Assembly (NCBI RefSeq): GCF_030372765.1
Contig: NZ_JAUCMW010000002.1
Coordinates: forward strand, 13,285 to 77,284
Length of the DNA: 64,000 nt
Origin: Labilibaculum sp. K2S
Lineage (GTDB): Bacteria > Bacteroidota > Bacteroidia > Bacteroidales > Marinifilaceae
Reading direction: 5' to 3'
The notes under the pieces were generated by a model. It was not told where the DNA came from. It made no database searches and was given only the letters and a program-made list of their open reading frames with translations. Position numbers and translations under genes: made by a program. Positions 25,233 through 34,471 of the stretch are shown in pieces. Numbering within the stretch: the first letter of the stretch is position 1; each line of letters begins with the position of its first letter.

Positions 25233-26240
25233 CTACTTTATGATTGAACCCTTAAGCTTTTCACTAGCATAGGATTTATAATTGCCCAGAGAATCTGTAT
25301 AAATAAAATAGGCTTCCAGAAGTGAGTCTTTTTCAACAATTTCAATGCTTTTTTCCAATCCCAACACCATAAAACTTGTTGCATATGCATCGGCAGACAT
25401 ACAATCAGGTGCAAATACCGAGGCAGAAAGCAGACTGTGTTGAACCGGATATCCTATGCGTGGATCAATTGTATGAGCATATTTCTTCCCATCCTTAATG
25501 TAGTACTGACGATAGTTTCCCGAAGTAGCCAAGGCTCCTTTTCCCATCTGAACTACCTCTTGTACCTCTCTCGACATAGCAGTAGGATCATCAATTGGTT
25601 TATCGATAGCTACTCTCCATGTTCTTCCTTTTCCGCTTTTACCCTTAACACGAATTTCACCGCCAATTTCAACCATATAATTACTAACACCATTTAATTC
25701 CAAAAGGTCGGCAACAACATCAACACCATATCCTTTTGCAATAGCACTTGCATCGAACATGATTCTAGGATCATCCTTCACAACTTTTCCATTTAGTAAA
25801 CGCACTTTTTCATAACCAACAATCTCCAGCAGACTATCAACAGGAATCATCTCAGGATCCAGTTTATTCTTAAATCCAAAGCCCCATGCATTTACTAAAG
25901 GCGCAACAGTCATATCGAATGCTCCATTTGTTATCTGCGATATTTCCTCTCCTCTTTTTAAGGTTGTTAAAAAATAATGATCCAATACTACCGTGGTATC
26001 ATTATTATTCACCCTTGAAATTACCGACTGAGGCTTATAAGTGGACAAAGACAAGTCAAATTCCGCTAACTTAGCCATTATGTTATCATGAAGACTTTCG
26101 TCGCCTGTGTACTCGTAATTGATGTGATAGAAAGTGCCAAATATTTGCCCTTCATCGAAATAATATTTTTTACTGTTGTTTTGGCATGATGATAGGATCA
26201 GGATACCAACAAAAACGAATGAATTAAATAAATTTCTCAT
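25233..26240 (-). CDS. apbE: FAD:protein FMN transferase (ApbE)
   Basis: 335-residue lipoprotein: lipobox ILSSC (Cys about 19), so anchored on the periplasmic face of a membrane. ApbE attaches FMN from FAD to Thr residues of NqrB and NqrC. Visible motifs are the early GQIFGTFYHINYE, FDMTVAPLVNAWGFG, FDASAIAKGYGVDVVADLL, YMVEIGGEIRVKG, KGALATSGNYRQYY, HTIDPRIGYPV and the Mg-binding CMSADAYATSFMVLG. It lies just downstream of nqrF on the same strand, but a terminator at 26307 lies between them, so expression may be partly separate. Confidence 0.95.
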   Translation of the reverse strand: MRNLFNSFVFVGILILSSCQNNSKKYYFDEGQIFGTFYHINYEYTGDESLHDNIMAKLAEFDLSLSTYKPQSVISRVNNNDTTVVLDHYFLTTLKRGEEISQITNGAFDMTVAPLVNAWGFGFKNKLDPEMIPVDSLLEIVGYEKVRLLNGKVVKDDPRIMFDASAIAKGYGVDVVADLLELNGVSNYMVEIGGEIRVKGKSGKGRTWRVAIDKPIDDPTAMSREVQEVVQMGKGALATSGNYRQYYIKDGKKYAHTIDPRIGYPVQHSLLSASVFAPDCMSADAYATSFMVLGLEKSIEIVEKDSLLEAYFIYTDSLGNYKSYASEKLKGSIIK

Positions 26241-26306
26241 GACTGAAGAATAGTTCGTATTTTAAAGGATATTAATGAAACAAAAGTAATCAAGCTTATA
26301 AAAACA

Positions 26307-26335
26307 AACAAGCCTCGAAAAATCCGAGGCTTGTT
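26307..26335 (-). terminator. Terminator at the end of the nqr operon
   Basis: AACAAGCCTCG, 7-nt loop, CGAGGCTTGTT, with a T-run on the minus-strand side. It lies 10 bp after the nqrF stop and before apbE. Confidence 0.85.
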
Positions 26336-26344
26336 ATATTGTAA

Positions 26345-27604
26345 TTACGATCCAAAATCGTCAAATTCAACCATTTCGTCTGGTACTCCTAATTCATAAA
26401 GCATGCTTGTCACAGCAGAATTCATCATTGGAGGTCCGCAAAGGTAATACTCAACATCTTCCGGCTCCTCATGTTTGCATAGGTAGTTGTCGTAAATCAC
26501 CTGATGAATAAATCCTGTTGGCCCTTCCCAATTATCTTCCGGCTGAGGCTCAGATAGAGCTAAATGCCACTCGAAATTCGGAAAATCAGCAGCGATAGCA
26601 TCGAACTGATCTGCATAAAACACCTCTTTTAATGAACGTGCACCATACCAGAAAGTAGCCTTACGACCAGTTTTCACAGTATGAAACAAGTGAAAGATAT
26701 GTGAACGCATTGGAGCCATACCAGCACCACCACCAATAAACATCATCTCGTTGTTAGTCTCTTTAATAAAGAACTCACCGTAAGGTCCTGAAACTGTAAC
26801 TTTATCACCTGGTTTACGAGAGAAAATAAAAGAAGAACAAATACCCGGATTCACATTCATCCAACCACCGTTTACACGATCGAACGGAGGAGTTGCAATA
26901 CGAATGTTCAACATTACAATATTTCCTTCGGCAGGATGGTTAGCCATTGAATAGGCCCGATATGTAGGTTCAGGGTTTTTCATTTTAAGATCAAACATCT
27001 TAAACTGTTCCCATTCTCCTTTATATTTGTCTTCAATAATCATATCCTTAAAGTCAACATCGATTTTAGGAACATCAATTTGAATGTACCCTCCCGATTT
27101 GAAATCAAGAATTTCACCTTCCGGTAATCTAACTACGAACTCTTTAATAAAAGTAGCTACGTTTCCATTGGAAACCACTTCACACTCCCATTTCTTAATT
27201 CCCATAATTTCCTGAGGAATCGACATGGCCGTGTCTTCTTTTACTTTTACCTGACAAGCCAAACGCCAATCGGTTAAGGCTTCTCTTCTAGTGAAAAAAC
27301 CGGTCTCTGTTGGTAGAATAGTTCCTGCCCCTGAATGAACCTGGCATTTACACATTCCACAAGTACCTCCACCACCACAAGCTGATGGTAAAAATATTTT
27401 TTGAGCTCCTAAAGCTCCCAAAAGGGTACTGCCTGGTTCTACAACCAATTTTAGATTTCCTTCATTGATATCAATAGTAACCTCTCCTGATGGAGTAAGT
27501 TTCTTTTTTGCATACAAAAGGATAGAAACCAGTACCAGGATCACAAGTAGAAAGATCACAATACTAGTGGCAATAACTGTTCCCTGTGTTGTTAATAATA
27601 TCAT
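26345..27604 (-). CDS. nqrF: Na+-NQR subunit F (NADH dehydrogenase subunit)
   Basis: 419 residues. An N-terminal membrane anchor (about 8-30) is followed by a plant-type 2Fe-2S ferredoxin domain (about 40-130; PSACGGGGTCGMCKCQ plus the last ligand in RLACQV). A FAD domain (RAYSMANHPAEGN) and an NADH-binding domain (MFIGGGAGMAPMRSHIFHL, then YLCGPPMMNSAV) follow, ending EFDDFGS. It accepts electrons from NADH, the entry point of the pump. It is the last gene of the nqrABCDEF set. The 157-bp gap to nqrE is AT-rich, with short repeats of ATAATTCATAATT type and no gene. Confidence 0.97.
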   Translation of the reverse strand: MILLTTQGTVIATSIVIFLLVILVLVSILLYAKKKLTPSGEVTIDINEGNLKLVVEPGSTLLGALGAQKIFLPSACGGGGTCGMCKCQVHSGAGTILPTETGFFTRREALTDWRLACQVKVKEDTAMSIPQEIMGIKKWECEVVSNGNVATFIKEFVVRLPEGEILDFKSGGYIQIDVPKIDVDFKDMIIEDKYKGEWEQFKMFDLKMKNPEPTYRAYSMANHPAEGNIVMLNIRIATPPFDRVNGGWMNVNPGICSSFIFSRKPGDKVTVSGPYGEFFIKETNNEMMFIGGGAGMAPMRSHIFHLFHTVKTGRKATFWYGARSLKEVFYADQFDAIAADFPNFEWHLALSEPQPEDNWEGPTGFIHQVIYDNYLCKHEEPEDVEYYLCGPPMMNSAVTSMLYELGVPDEMVEFDDFGS

Positions 27605-27761
27605 CTCTATTCCAGTTTTTAAAATTATGAATGATTAATTATTAATTAAGAATTAGGGTCTATCTGTATAAATGTTATTGATATTTAAATCAAACAAATA
27701 ACCTGTATTCTATAATTCACAATTATAACTCATAAATTATAATTCATAATTAGTTAAAAGC

Positions 27762-28379
27762 TTAGAGTTTGATCCCCATAAAGCTCATAAATGCAATTCC
27801 CATTAAACCTGTTACAATAAATGTAATTCCAAGCCCACGTAATGGAGCAGGAATATTTGAGTAACGGATTTTTTCACGAATTGCTGCGATACCAATAATA
27901 GCAAGAAACCAACCAATACCTGATCCAAGACCAAATGAAGTTGCCTCTGCCAAAGTACCATAGTCTCTTTCCTGCATGAAAAGAGATCCTCCTAAAATTG
28001 CACAATTAACCGCAATTAAGGGAAGAAAGATACCCAAAGAAGAATAAAGAGCCGGAGCAAATTTTTCTACAATCATTTCAACCAACTGCACCAAAGAAGC
28101 AATTACTGCTATAAACATGATAAAACTTAAGAAGCTTAAATCAACATCAGCAAATGAAGGATCTACCCAAGTAAGAGCTCCACTTACCAAAATGTATTTG
28201 TTTAACAAGTAATTTAAAGGAACGGTTATTCCCAAAACAAATATCACAGCTATGCCAAGGCCAACTGATGTTTTTACTGTTTTGGAAACAGCCAGATACG
28301 AACACATTCCTAAGAAGAATGCGAACACCATGTTGTCGATAAAAATCGACTTGATAAATATATTAATCAGATTTTCCAT
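27762..28379 (-). CDS. nqrE: Na+-NQR subunit E
   Basis: 205-residue membrane protein with six helices. [18 protein letters not shown] carries Cys26 and [19 protein letters not shown] carries a second Cys (about 126). With the two Cys of NqrD these are known to hold the iron centre in the middle of the membrane. The C-terminal [21 protein letters not shown] is typical. It lies 20 bp after nqrD. Confidence 0.97.
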   Translation of the reverse strand: MENLINIFIKSIFIDNMVFAFFLGMCSYLAVSKTVKTSVGLGIAVIFVLGITVPLNYLLNKYILVSGALTWVDPSFADVDLSFLSFIMFIAVIASLVQLVEMIVEKFAPALYSSLGIFLPLIAVNCAILGGSLFMQERDYGTLAEATSFGLGSGIGWFLAIIGIAAIREKIRYSNIPAPLRGLGITFIVTGLMGIAFMSFMGIKL

Positions 28380-28399
28380 GTTTCGATTTTTCTTTACAA

Positions 28400-29044
28400 T
28401 TAGTTCGACTCAATTAAAGATTTATCTCTAGATCTTTGAACCCAAATAATAATTCCTACAGTTATCAATGCCATTGGAGGAAGAATTATTAAGCCGTTGT
28501 TTTGATATCCCATATCATAAAAGGATTGGGGTACAACCTGAAACCCATAAATTGCTCCTGATCCCAATAATTCACGGAAGAAAGCAACAATTATTAAAAT
28601 TACACCATAACCGGCACCGTTACCGATACCGTCTAAAAATGCAGGCCATGGCTTATTGCCAAGAGCAAAAGCTTCCAAACGTCCCATAATAATACAGTTG
28701 GTAATAATCAATCCTACAAATACGGAAAGTTGCTTGCTTACTTCGTAGGCAAAAGCTTTCAATACCTGATCAACTACGATTACCAATGCTGCTACAACTA
28801 CAAGCTGAACAATAATACGAATACGCGAAGGAATTGTATTTCTAAGTAATGATATAATAACATTTGCAAATGCTGTTACAGCCATAACAGAAAGGCTCAT
28901 CACCACGGCTGGCTCCAACTTTGCTGTAACTGCCAGAGCTGAACAAATTCCTAATACCTGTACGGTAATCGGGTTGTCGCTACTCAATGGATTTTTCAGC
29001 AATTTCCGATTTTTAGCGGAGAATAATGGTTCTTTATCGCTCAT
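28400..29044 (-). CDS. nqrD: Na+-NQR subunit D
   Basis: 214-residue six-helix membrane protein, structurally related to NqrE in inverted topology. The iron ligands are Cys34 ([12 protein letters not shown]) and the Cys in [35 protein letters not shown] is a family signature. It has a 7-bp gap after nqrC and 20 bp before nqrE, consistent with one operon. Confidence 0.97.
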   Translation of the reverse strand: MSDKEPLFSAKNRKLLKNPLSSDNPITVQVLGICSALAVTAKLEPAVVMSLSVMAVTAFANVIISLLRNTIPSRIRIIVQLVVVAALVIVVDQVLKAFAYEVSKQLSVFVGLIITNCIIMGRLEAFALGNKPWPAFLDGIGNGAGYGVILIIVAFFRELLGSGAIYGFQVVPQSFYDMGYQNNGLIILPPMALITVGIIIWVQRSRDKSLIESN

Positions 29045-29051
29045 CTCGTGC

Positions 29052-29759
29052 TTATTTTGAAGATTTTAAATACATTTCATAACTGCTTAGGTTTTCACGA
29101 AGCATTGCTTCCAAACCTTTTGAAGTAACAGTACCACCGGATACCGCATCGAATTCGTGAGGATGACCAACAGCACCACCGCCTTTAACCAAAGCTAAAG
29201 AAGTAAACTTTCCTGTCTCATCAAAAATTTGTTTTCCGGAAAATGGTTTCTGAAATTCAGGTTTTGAAATTTCCGCTCCTAAACCTGGAGTTTCACCCTT
29301 ATTTCCGAAAGTCGCTCCATAAATGGTTTTTCCATCCGGTTCCATAGAAATAAAACCCCAAATAGGTCCCCACATTCCTCTACCTCTAATTGGAATAATC
29401 ATTTTCTCCCCAATTCCCTCTTTCTTAAATATGAAAACTGGTAATTTTCTTTCTTCCAATTTCTTTTTGTTCTCAATTTTCAAGTCCACAGCAAAAGTTG
29501 CATCCTTATCTTCCGAAGTAATATCTCCATTCGAATTAACAATAAAAGATTGTACAATAAATTGATTGTATAACTCTTCTGCATCTTTAGGAGTGGAAGC
29601 AATATTGACAGCTTTTAAAATGTCTTGCTTTTTCTCTATTTCGATATTCCTCGTTTGGCGTGGTTTAAGTTGCAAAGCAGCAAAAGAAAGAACCGCCGCA
29701 ACTAACACCACCATAATGGAGGCATAAAGAAATGTATATGTATTGCTTTGAGTATTCAT
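29052..29759 (-). CDS. nqrC: Na+-NQR subunit C (covalent FMN)
   Basis: 235 residues. One N-terminal membrane helix (about 8-30) is followed by a periplasmic FMN-binding domain. The FMN acceptor Thr is in FDAVSGGTVTSKGLEAML (SGGT instead of the more usual SGAT). Upstream parts include IPIRGRGMWGPIWGFISMEPD and NKGETPGLGAEIS, the core of FMN_bind domains. The flavin is attached by ApbE. It follows nqrB after a 113-bp gap that contains a 29-codon ORF. Confidence 0.96.
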   Translation of the reverse strand: MNTQSNTYTFLYASIMVVLVAAVLSFAALQLKPRQTRNIEIEKKQDILKAVNIASTPKDAEELYNQFIVQSFIVNSNGDITSEDKDATFAVDLKIENKKKLEERKLPVFIFKKEGIGEKMIIPIRGRGMWGPIWGFISMEPDGKTIYGATFGNKGETPGLGAEISKPEFQKPFSGKQIFDETGKFTSLALVKGGGAVGHPHEFDAVSGGTVTSKGLEAMLRENLSSYEMYLKSSK

Positions 29760-29763
29760 GTGA

Positions 29764-29853
29764 TTAATAATTTATATTTTTAATTGCCACATGGAACTCG
29801 CCATATTTTACCTGTACTTGTTCCGATAAAATTTCAGTCATGGCTCGTTTCAT
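29764..29853 (-). CDS. 29-residue ORF between nqrB and nqrC (possible microprotein)
   Basis: ATG at 29853, stop TAA at 29764-29766, giving MKRAMTEILSEQVQVKYGEF followed by HVAIKNINY. It fills most of the only long gap inside the nqrB-nqrE stretch. The start lies 20 bp after the nqrB stop and the stop is 4 bp before nqrC. There is no membrane segment or known motif. It could be a real small subunit or a chance ORF. Confidence 0.3.
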   Translation of the reverse strand: MKRAMTEILSEQVQVKYGEFHVAIKNINY

Positions 29854-29872
29854 TTTCTAATTGATTATTTGT

Positions 29873-31057
29873 TTAAGCACTCACCTTAACCCGTTTCAAT
29901 CTTCTTTTGATATTTCCTTGAACCACATAATGATCAATTAGCGGTGCAAAAGTATTCATCAGTAGAATCGATAACATCATAGCTTCCGGGAAACCTGCAT
30001 TCAATACGCGAATCAAAACAGCAAGGAAACCAATTAGGAAACCATAAATATATTTACCCCTGGCTGTTTGAGCTCCCGATACAGGATCAGTAGCCATAAA
30101 TACAGCACCAAAAGCAAAACCACCCATAATTAAATGTTGCCATGCTGGAATCAATTCCATATAAGAATTACCACCAATTAGATTGAAAAGCATTCCCATT
30201 ACATATCCTCCGGCAAATACCGAAACGATAATTTTCCAGCTGCCAATTCCTGTTGCAATTAAAATGACTGCCCCAATTAGAATAGCTATCGTAGATGTTT
30301 CTCCTATTGATCCTGGAATGAAACCAACAAACATATCCCAAACATTTGAAAGATGTTGTTGATAAAGAGTAACAGCAGCATCACCTTTTACATCAACCAA
30401 ATTGGCAGCATGTGCCAATGGAGTAGCTCCCGAAAAGCTATCCGCTTTTTCTGCAATCCAAACCGACTCGCCAGACATTTTTGATGGGTAAGCAAAGAAG
30501 AAGAATGCACGGGCAACTAAAGCCGGATTCCAAATATTCATTCCTGTTCCACCAAATACCTCTTTACCAATAACTACAGCGAATGCAGTTGACACAGCCA
30601 CCATCCAAAGAGGAGCCGTAACAGGCATTATTAAAGGTATTAGCATACCGGAAACAAGGAAACCCTCGTTTACCTGATGACCCCGCATTTGCGCAAATGC
30701 AAATTCAATACCCAAACCAACCACGTATGAAACAACGATAATCGGAAGGATTTTAATCAAACCATAAATGCAAATATCTAAAAAATCCGTATTCGCAAGC
30801 TCGCCAACAGATAGGAAATGCAGGTATCCTGTATTATAAATCCCAAATAGTAATGCAGGAATTAAAGCCATAACAACGATCGACATTGTACGCTTTAAGT
30901 CAATAGCATCTTTTATATGTGTACCCGTATGGGATGTAATATCGGGAACGAATAGAAAAGTTTCAAATGCCTCGAAAGACGACTGCAACTTTGCAAACTT
31001 CCCACCCTTTTGAAATAAGGGTTTCTTTTTATCAAGAAATTTTCTTAGTGCTTTCAT
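29873..31057 (-). CDS. nqrB: Na+-NQR subunit B (membrane core, covalent FMN)
   Basis: 394 residues with about ten membrane helices after a cytoplasmic start (KALRKFLDKKKPLFQKGGKF). The FMN-acceptor Thr is in DSFSGATPLAHAAN. Other family marks are HTGTHIKDAIDLKRTMSIVV, MRGHQVNEGFLVSGMLIPLIMP, NIWNPALVARAFFFFAYPSKMSG and FMATDPVSGAQTARGKYIYG. It is the Na+-translocating core and the quinone-reducing subunit. It has a 23-bp gap after nqrA. Confidence 0.97.
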   Translation of the reverse strand: MKALRKFLDKKKPLFQKGGKFAKLQSSFEAFETFLFVPDITSHTGTHIKDAIDLKRTMSIVVMALIPALLFGIYNTGYLHFLSVGELANTDFLDICIYGLIKILPIIVVSYVVGLGIEFAFAQMRGHQVNEGFLVSGMLIPLIMPVTAPLWMVAVSTAFAVVIGKEVFGGTGMNIWNPALVARAFFFFAYPSKMSGESVWIAEKADSFSGATPLAHAANLVDVKGDAAVTLYQQHLSNVWDMFVGFIPGSIGETSTIAILIGAVILIATGIGSWKIIVSVFAGGYVMGMLFNLIGGNSYMELIPAWQHLIMGGFAFGAVFMATDPVSGAQTARGKYIYGFLIGFLAVLIRVLNAGFPEAMMLSILLMNTFAPLIDHYVVQGNIKRRLKRVKVSA

Positions 31058-31080
31058 TATATAATATTATCCGTTTTTTC

Positions 31081-32436
31081 TTAGCTCATTTCTTTAATCA
31101 TCAGATCAATTCCTTTACGAACCAAATCCTGTACATTAATTTTTGATGTACAAACGAATTCGCATAAGGCAAGATCCTCCGGAGCAACTTCGTATATCCC
31201 CAACTGCTCCATTTGATCGATATCCTCAATCATAATCGATTTAACCAATTGTTGTGGAAGCACATCCATAGGTAATACCTTATCGTACTCACCTGTCATT
31301 ACGAAAGCCCGATGCTCCCCATGAAGATTAGCATCTAAACGGTATTCTTTATTTGGCATTAACCAAGAGAAGAATGTTTTCGACATTGAGAATTTCTGTA
31401 AGCCAGGCAATGCCCAACCTAAAAATTCGAATTTATCTCCTTCTGGAATCACTGTAATTTGTGAGTCGTAAAAGTTAAGAAACCCATCTTCCAGGATTTG
31501 AGATCCTGTTAAAACATTGCCTGAAATAACGCGAATTTTCTCATCATCTTTCAATTTACCTTTTAAGATATTTCGTACAGATGCTCCCAAAATTGTTTCA
31601 AAATAACATGGGGTTTTCACTTCAGATCCGCAAAGTGCAATTTTACGACTTACATCGTAGATGCCTTTTGTGAATAATCTTCCGATGAAAATAACCTCCT
31701 GCGGACGAATAACCCAAGCCACTTCACCTTTATTCATCGGGCTGATGTGATGAATTTGAACACCAATATTTCCAGCAGGATGAACACCTGTAAATTGGCG
31801 AATTTCAACATTTTTAGCTTCGGTAAAAATTTTGCTTTGGTTGATATTCGGATTAATATTCAAATATAGCTTCCCGTCAGTCAATTTTGCCAAAGCATCA
31901 AGACCTGCCTGAAATGCTACTGCTTCATTCTCCAAAAGGAAGTCAATATCCGCGGCCAATGGAGCCGTATCGAAAGCTGAAACAAAAATTGCTTTTGGAG
32001 TATCTTCAGGTTTCGCAACCACATCATAAGGACGTTGACGAACAAACGCCCAAAGGCCACTTTTCAACAACTCTTCTTTAATCTCATCTCGAGAAAGCCC
32101 GTTAGGATCAGCCTTTTTAAACTCCTGATACTGAATCTCAGCATCCGCTTGAATTACTACCTCTAAAATCTTTCTTCGTTCTCCTCGATTTACAGCAATT
32201 ACTTTACCACTAACCGGAGAAGCAAAATTAATTTCAGGACAATACTTATCGAAAAACAGAGAATCTCCTGCTTTTACTTCAGCATCTACCTTAACTTTTA
32301 ATTTAGGTGTTAATCCGGGGAAATTGGATGGTTTAATTGCGTATGTCTCAGAACGATCAGCTTTTTCAAGTACCTTTTCAGCCTTTCCTGCCAGCTTAAT
32401 ATCTAAGCCTTTTTTGATCTTTTTAACTTCAGACAT
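31081..32436 (-). CDS. nqrA: Na+-NQR subunit A
   Basis: 451-residue soluble subunit. It has N-terminal KKGLDIKLAGKAEKVLE and then a barrel-sandwich segment (YCPEINFASPVSGKVIAVNRGERRKILEVVIQ). FTGVHPAGNIGVQIHHISPMNKGEVAWV and the C-terminal GEYDKVLPMDVLPQQLVKSIMIEDIDQMEQLGIYEV are equally typical. It is the first gene of the operon, with a well-formed promoter 31 bp upstream. Confidence 0.97.
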   Translation of the reverse strand: MSEVKKIKKGLDIKLAGKAEKVLEKADRSETYAIKPSNFPGLTPKLKVKVDAEVKAGDSLFFDKYCPEINFASPVSGKVIAVNRGERRKILEVVIQADAEIQYQEFKKADPNGLSRDEIKEELLKSGLWAFVRQRPYDVVAKPEDTPKAIFVSAFDTAPLAADIDFLLENEAVAFQAGLDALAKLTDGKLYLNINPNINQSKIFTEAKNVEIRQFTGVHPAGNIGVQIHHISPMNKGEVAWVIRPQEVIFIGRLFTKGIYDVSRKIALCGSEVKTPCYFETILGASVRNILKGKLKDDEKIRVISGNVLTGSQILEDGFLNFYDSQITVIPEGDKFEFLGWALPGLQKFSMSKTFFSWLMPNKEYRLDANLHGEHRAFVMTGEYDKVLPMDVLPQQLVKSIMIEDIDQMEQLGIYEVAPEDLALCEFVCTSKINVQDLVRKGIDLMIKEMS

Positions 32437-32466
32437 GTTAAACTATTTGAATTTATTAATTTGCAT

Positions 32467-32498
32467 CAAAAATAACTAATTTAATCTCTAATTCACAA
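32467..32498 (-). promoter_or_regulatory. Promoter of the nqr operon
   Basis: On the minus strand, TTG (32496-32498), 21-nt spacer, TATTTTTG (32467-32474). This is an exact fit to the Bacteroidota pattern. The predicted start of transcription is near 32460, about 24 nt before the nqrA ATG. Confidence 0.6.
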
Positions 32499-32593
32499 TC
32501 TTTACTCTGATACGCTATATGTTATTGAACGCCATAGATATCATTTTTAAGGGGGCGTAAAATTTTCGAACACAAATATATAAAGCAATTTTG

Positions 32594-32601
32594 TATTTTT
32601 G
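32594..32601 (+). promoter_or_regulatory. -7 promoter element for the T9SS plug gene
   Basis: TATTTTTG is an exact TAnnTTTG match, 43 nt before the ATG at 32645. It is divergent from the nqr promoter, with about 95 bp between their -7 elements and the -33 of nqr. Confidence 0.45.
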
Positions 32602-32644
32602 AAGTCATTTGGTCTATTTTTAACCAGTATATATACATATTCAA

Positions 32645-33934
32645 ATGCATAAAAGTCTAGTTGTTTACATAAGCATTATATTTATTATCCTTCCAAAGGT
32701 ATTGTTCGCCTTAGATTTTGAATCTGAGACTGTTTATTTCAATGAAATAATAAAAAAAAGCATCCATACTGTTCAGATGCATCCGGTTAATTGGGAACTA
32801 ACTGAACCGATTATAGAACTTAATGGAGATAATCAACTCCTTTTTTCTTTTGATGACATTACAGAAAATATTCAGGATTACTCCTACAAAATTATCCATT
32901 GCACATCAGATTGGCACAATTCCGGCTTAAGTGAATTCGATTTTATTGATGGTTTTACAGAAAACCAGATTCAAGATTACGAACACTCCTTTACTACCAA
33001 TGTAGGTTTTGTTCATTATTCCTTGAAAATCCCCAACAACGAGATACAATTAAAATTATCAGGCAATTACATCCTTGAAATCTATGAAGATTTCGATCCT
33101 GAAAAAGTAATTGTCCGACAACGATTTATGCTTCTGGATTCGAAAGTTGAAATTAAAGGAGATGTAAAACATCCAATTGCAATTGATTTAAGAGAAACAC
33201 ATCAGGAGGTAGATTTTAGTATTCTTCATCCAAATTTCAATATTGATAATCCTCATTCTGATTTACAAGTTGTGCTAACGCAAAATGGAAGATTAGATGG
33301 AAGTGAGAAAAACCTAAAACCTATTTTTATCCGTAAAAACGAATTGGTTTTTGATTACGAAATGGAAAATGTTTTTCCGGGAGGCAACGAATTTCGAAAT
33401 TTTGATTTGAAAAGTCTGAGGTACCAAACCCGCTATATCAAAGAAATTACCAAAGAGAATGAACAGACAAACGTTCTGTTGACAGCCGGAAACAACCGTC
33501 ATTTTAAACAGTACATTTACGAGCAGGATTTAAATGGCCGGTTTTTAATCGAGGTTCAGGAAAGAGACGAACCATCTACCGAAGCAGACTATTGCAATGT
33601 CACATTTTGGTTGCCGTTCGATAATGAAATTAAACATGGAGACCTTTATGTGTACGGCAGCTTCTGTAATTGGACTTGTTCTGATCAAAATAAAATGGAA
33701 TACGATTTTGATACCGGCAGCTACCGCAAAACAATTTTCCTGAAGCAGGGATACTACAATTACCAATATGCCTTACTCGAAAATGGAAAGAAAACTCCAG
33801 ACCTCACCTATATTGAAGGCTCGCATTGGGAAACCGAAAATAACTATGTGATTTACGTTTACTACCATGATATCGCCCTGAATTACGATATGTTGATTGG
33901 TTATGAAACACTTAATTCAACTGCTAAATTTTAA
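32645..33934 (+). CDS. T9SS plug protein (DUF5103 family)
   Basis: 429 residues with a signal peptide (ends LFALDF). Family marks are the early IHTVQMHPVNWELTEPIIELNG, IIHCTSDWHNSGLSEFDFIDGF, and VFPGGNEFRNFDLKSLRYQTRYI. In the C-terminal domain YVYGSFCNWTCSDQNKMEYD, LKQGYYNYQYALL and SHWETENNYVIYVYYHD are typical. In known T9SS structures, the Plug protein closes the SprA pore from the periplasm. No other core T9SS gene is adjacent; the CTD/PorP/PorE-like set is 17 kb away. Confidence 0.92.
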   Translation: MHKSLVVYISIIFIILPKVLFALDFESETVYFNEIIKKSIHTVQMHPVNWELTEPIIELNGDNQLLFSFDDITENIQDYSYKIIHCTSDWHNSGLSEFDFIDGFTENQIQDYEHSFTTNVGFVHYSLKIPNNEIQLKLSGNYILEIYEDFDPEKVIVRQRFMLLDSKVEIKGDVKHPIAIDLRETHQEVDFSILHPNFNIDNPHSDLQVVLTQNGRLDGSEKNLKPIFIRKNELVFDYEMENVFPGGNEFRNFDLKSLRYQTRYIKEITKENEQTNVLLTAGNNRHFKQYIYEQDLNGRFLIEVQERDEPSTEADYCNVTFWLPFDNEIKHGDLYVYGSFCNWTCSDQNKMEYDFDTGSYRKTIFLKQGYYNYQYALLENGKKTPDLTYIEGSHWETENNYVIYVYYHDIALNYDMLIGYETLNSTAKF

Positions 33935-33952
33935 ACCATAAATAAAGGCGCA

Positions 33953-33975
33953 AGGACATTGCATGCAATGTTCCT
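33953..33975. repeat. Palindrome with core ATTGCATGCAAT
   Basis: AGGACATTGCATGCAATG, then TTCCT: a near-perfect inverted repeat with one bulged T. The same core type (RTTGCAWGCAAY flanked by GAC/GTC) appears in the terminator at 41067-41092. It has no T-run, so it is not a good terminator. Confidence 0.5.
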
Positions 33976-34028
33976 ACCACACAGATCTGTTTATGTTGTA
34001 AAAGCATTTCGATCTTAAAAAAAAAGAA

Positions 34029-34036
34029 TACTTTTG
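34029..34036 (+). promoter_or_regulatory. -7 promoter element for the bioB operon
   Basis: TACTTTTG is an exact TAnnTTTG match, 59 nt before the first ATG at 34096. No clear -33 TTG at the usual distance; an A-run lies just upstream. Confidence 0.4.
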
Positions 34037-34095
34037 ACTCCGAAATAGAGAGAATCACTATCTTGTTTTCTCTTTAATAAATAAAAAATATAAAT

Positions 34096-34455
34096 ATGAA
34101 CCCTGTTACAAACAAAGGTCGATACAAATCGGACCCACAGGTATTCAAACGATGGAGCCGGAAAGGCTATGCGGCATTTGCCAGCATGAACAAGGAAATC
34201 ACAATTTCCAATATCAACGCCAGTTATAATTTACTGGTTCCATCAACTGAGTGCGGCTTTTCCGGATTTTGCTATGTACCATTAAACAGCAGGGATAAGA
34301 ATGAGACTGATGAATTGGAAGCCTTGCGCTTCGAACTCATGCAAGTTATGGTACTGCAAAACCAAAATGCAGCCAAAACCAGTCAGACTGAACCTCATCA
34401 ACAAACAGACAAGGTTCTTTCTACCAATTCCTATTCCTGCAATTTTAGAAATTAA
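34096..34455 (+). CDS. Conserved hypothetical protein upstream of bioB
   Basis: 119 residues, with no signal peptide and no clear membrane segment. The N-terminal region FKRWSRKGYAAFASMNKEITISNI resembles the short RWSRKSYAxFASLxKxVTI stretch found at the N-terminus of some Bacteroidota proteins, including TonB-dependent receptors. Here no barrel follows. The middle has TECGFSGFCYVPLNSRD (two Cys), and the end is Ser/Asn-rich with one Cys. The 16-bp gap to bioB suggests cotranscription. The function is unknown. Confidence 0.7.
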   Translation: MNPVTNKGRYKSDPQVFKRWSRKGYAAFASMNKEITISNINASYNLLVPSTECGFSGFCYVPLNSRDKNETDELEALRFELMQVMVLQNQNAAKTSQTEPHQQTDKVLSTNSYSCNFRN

Positions 34456-34471
34456 AAAAAGAACCTAAGTT

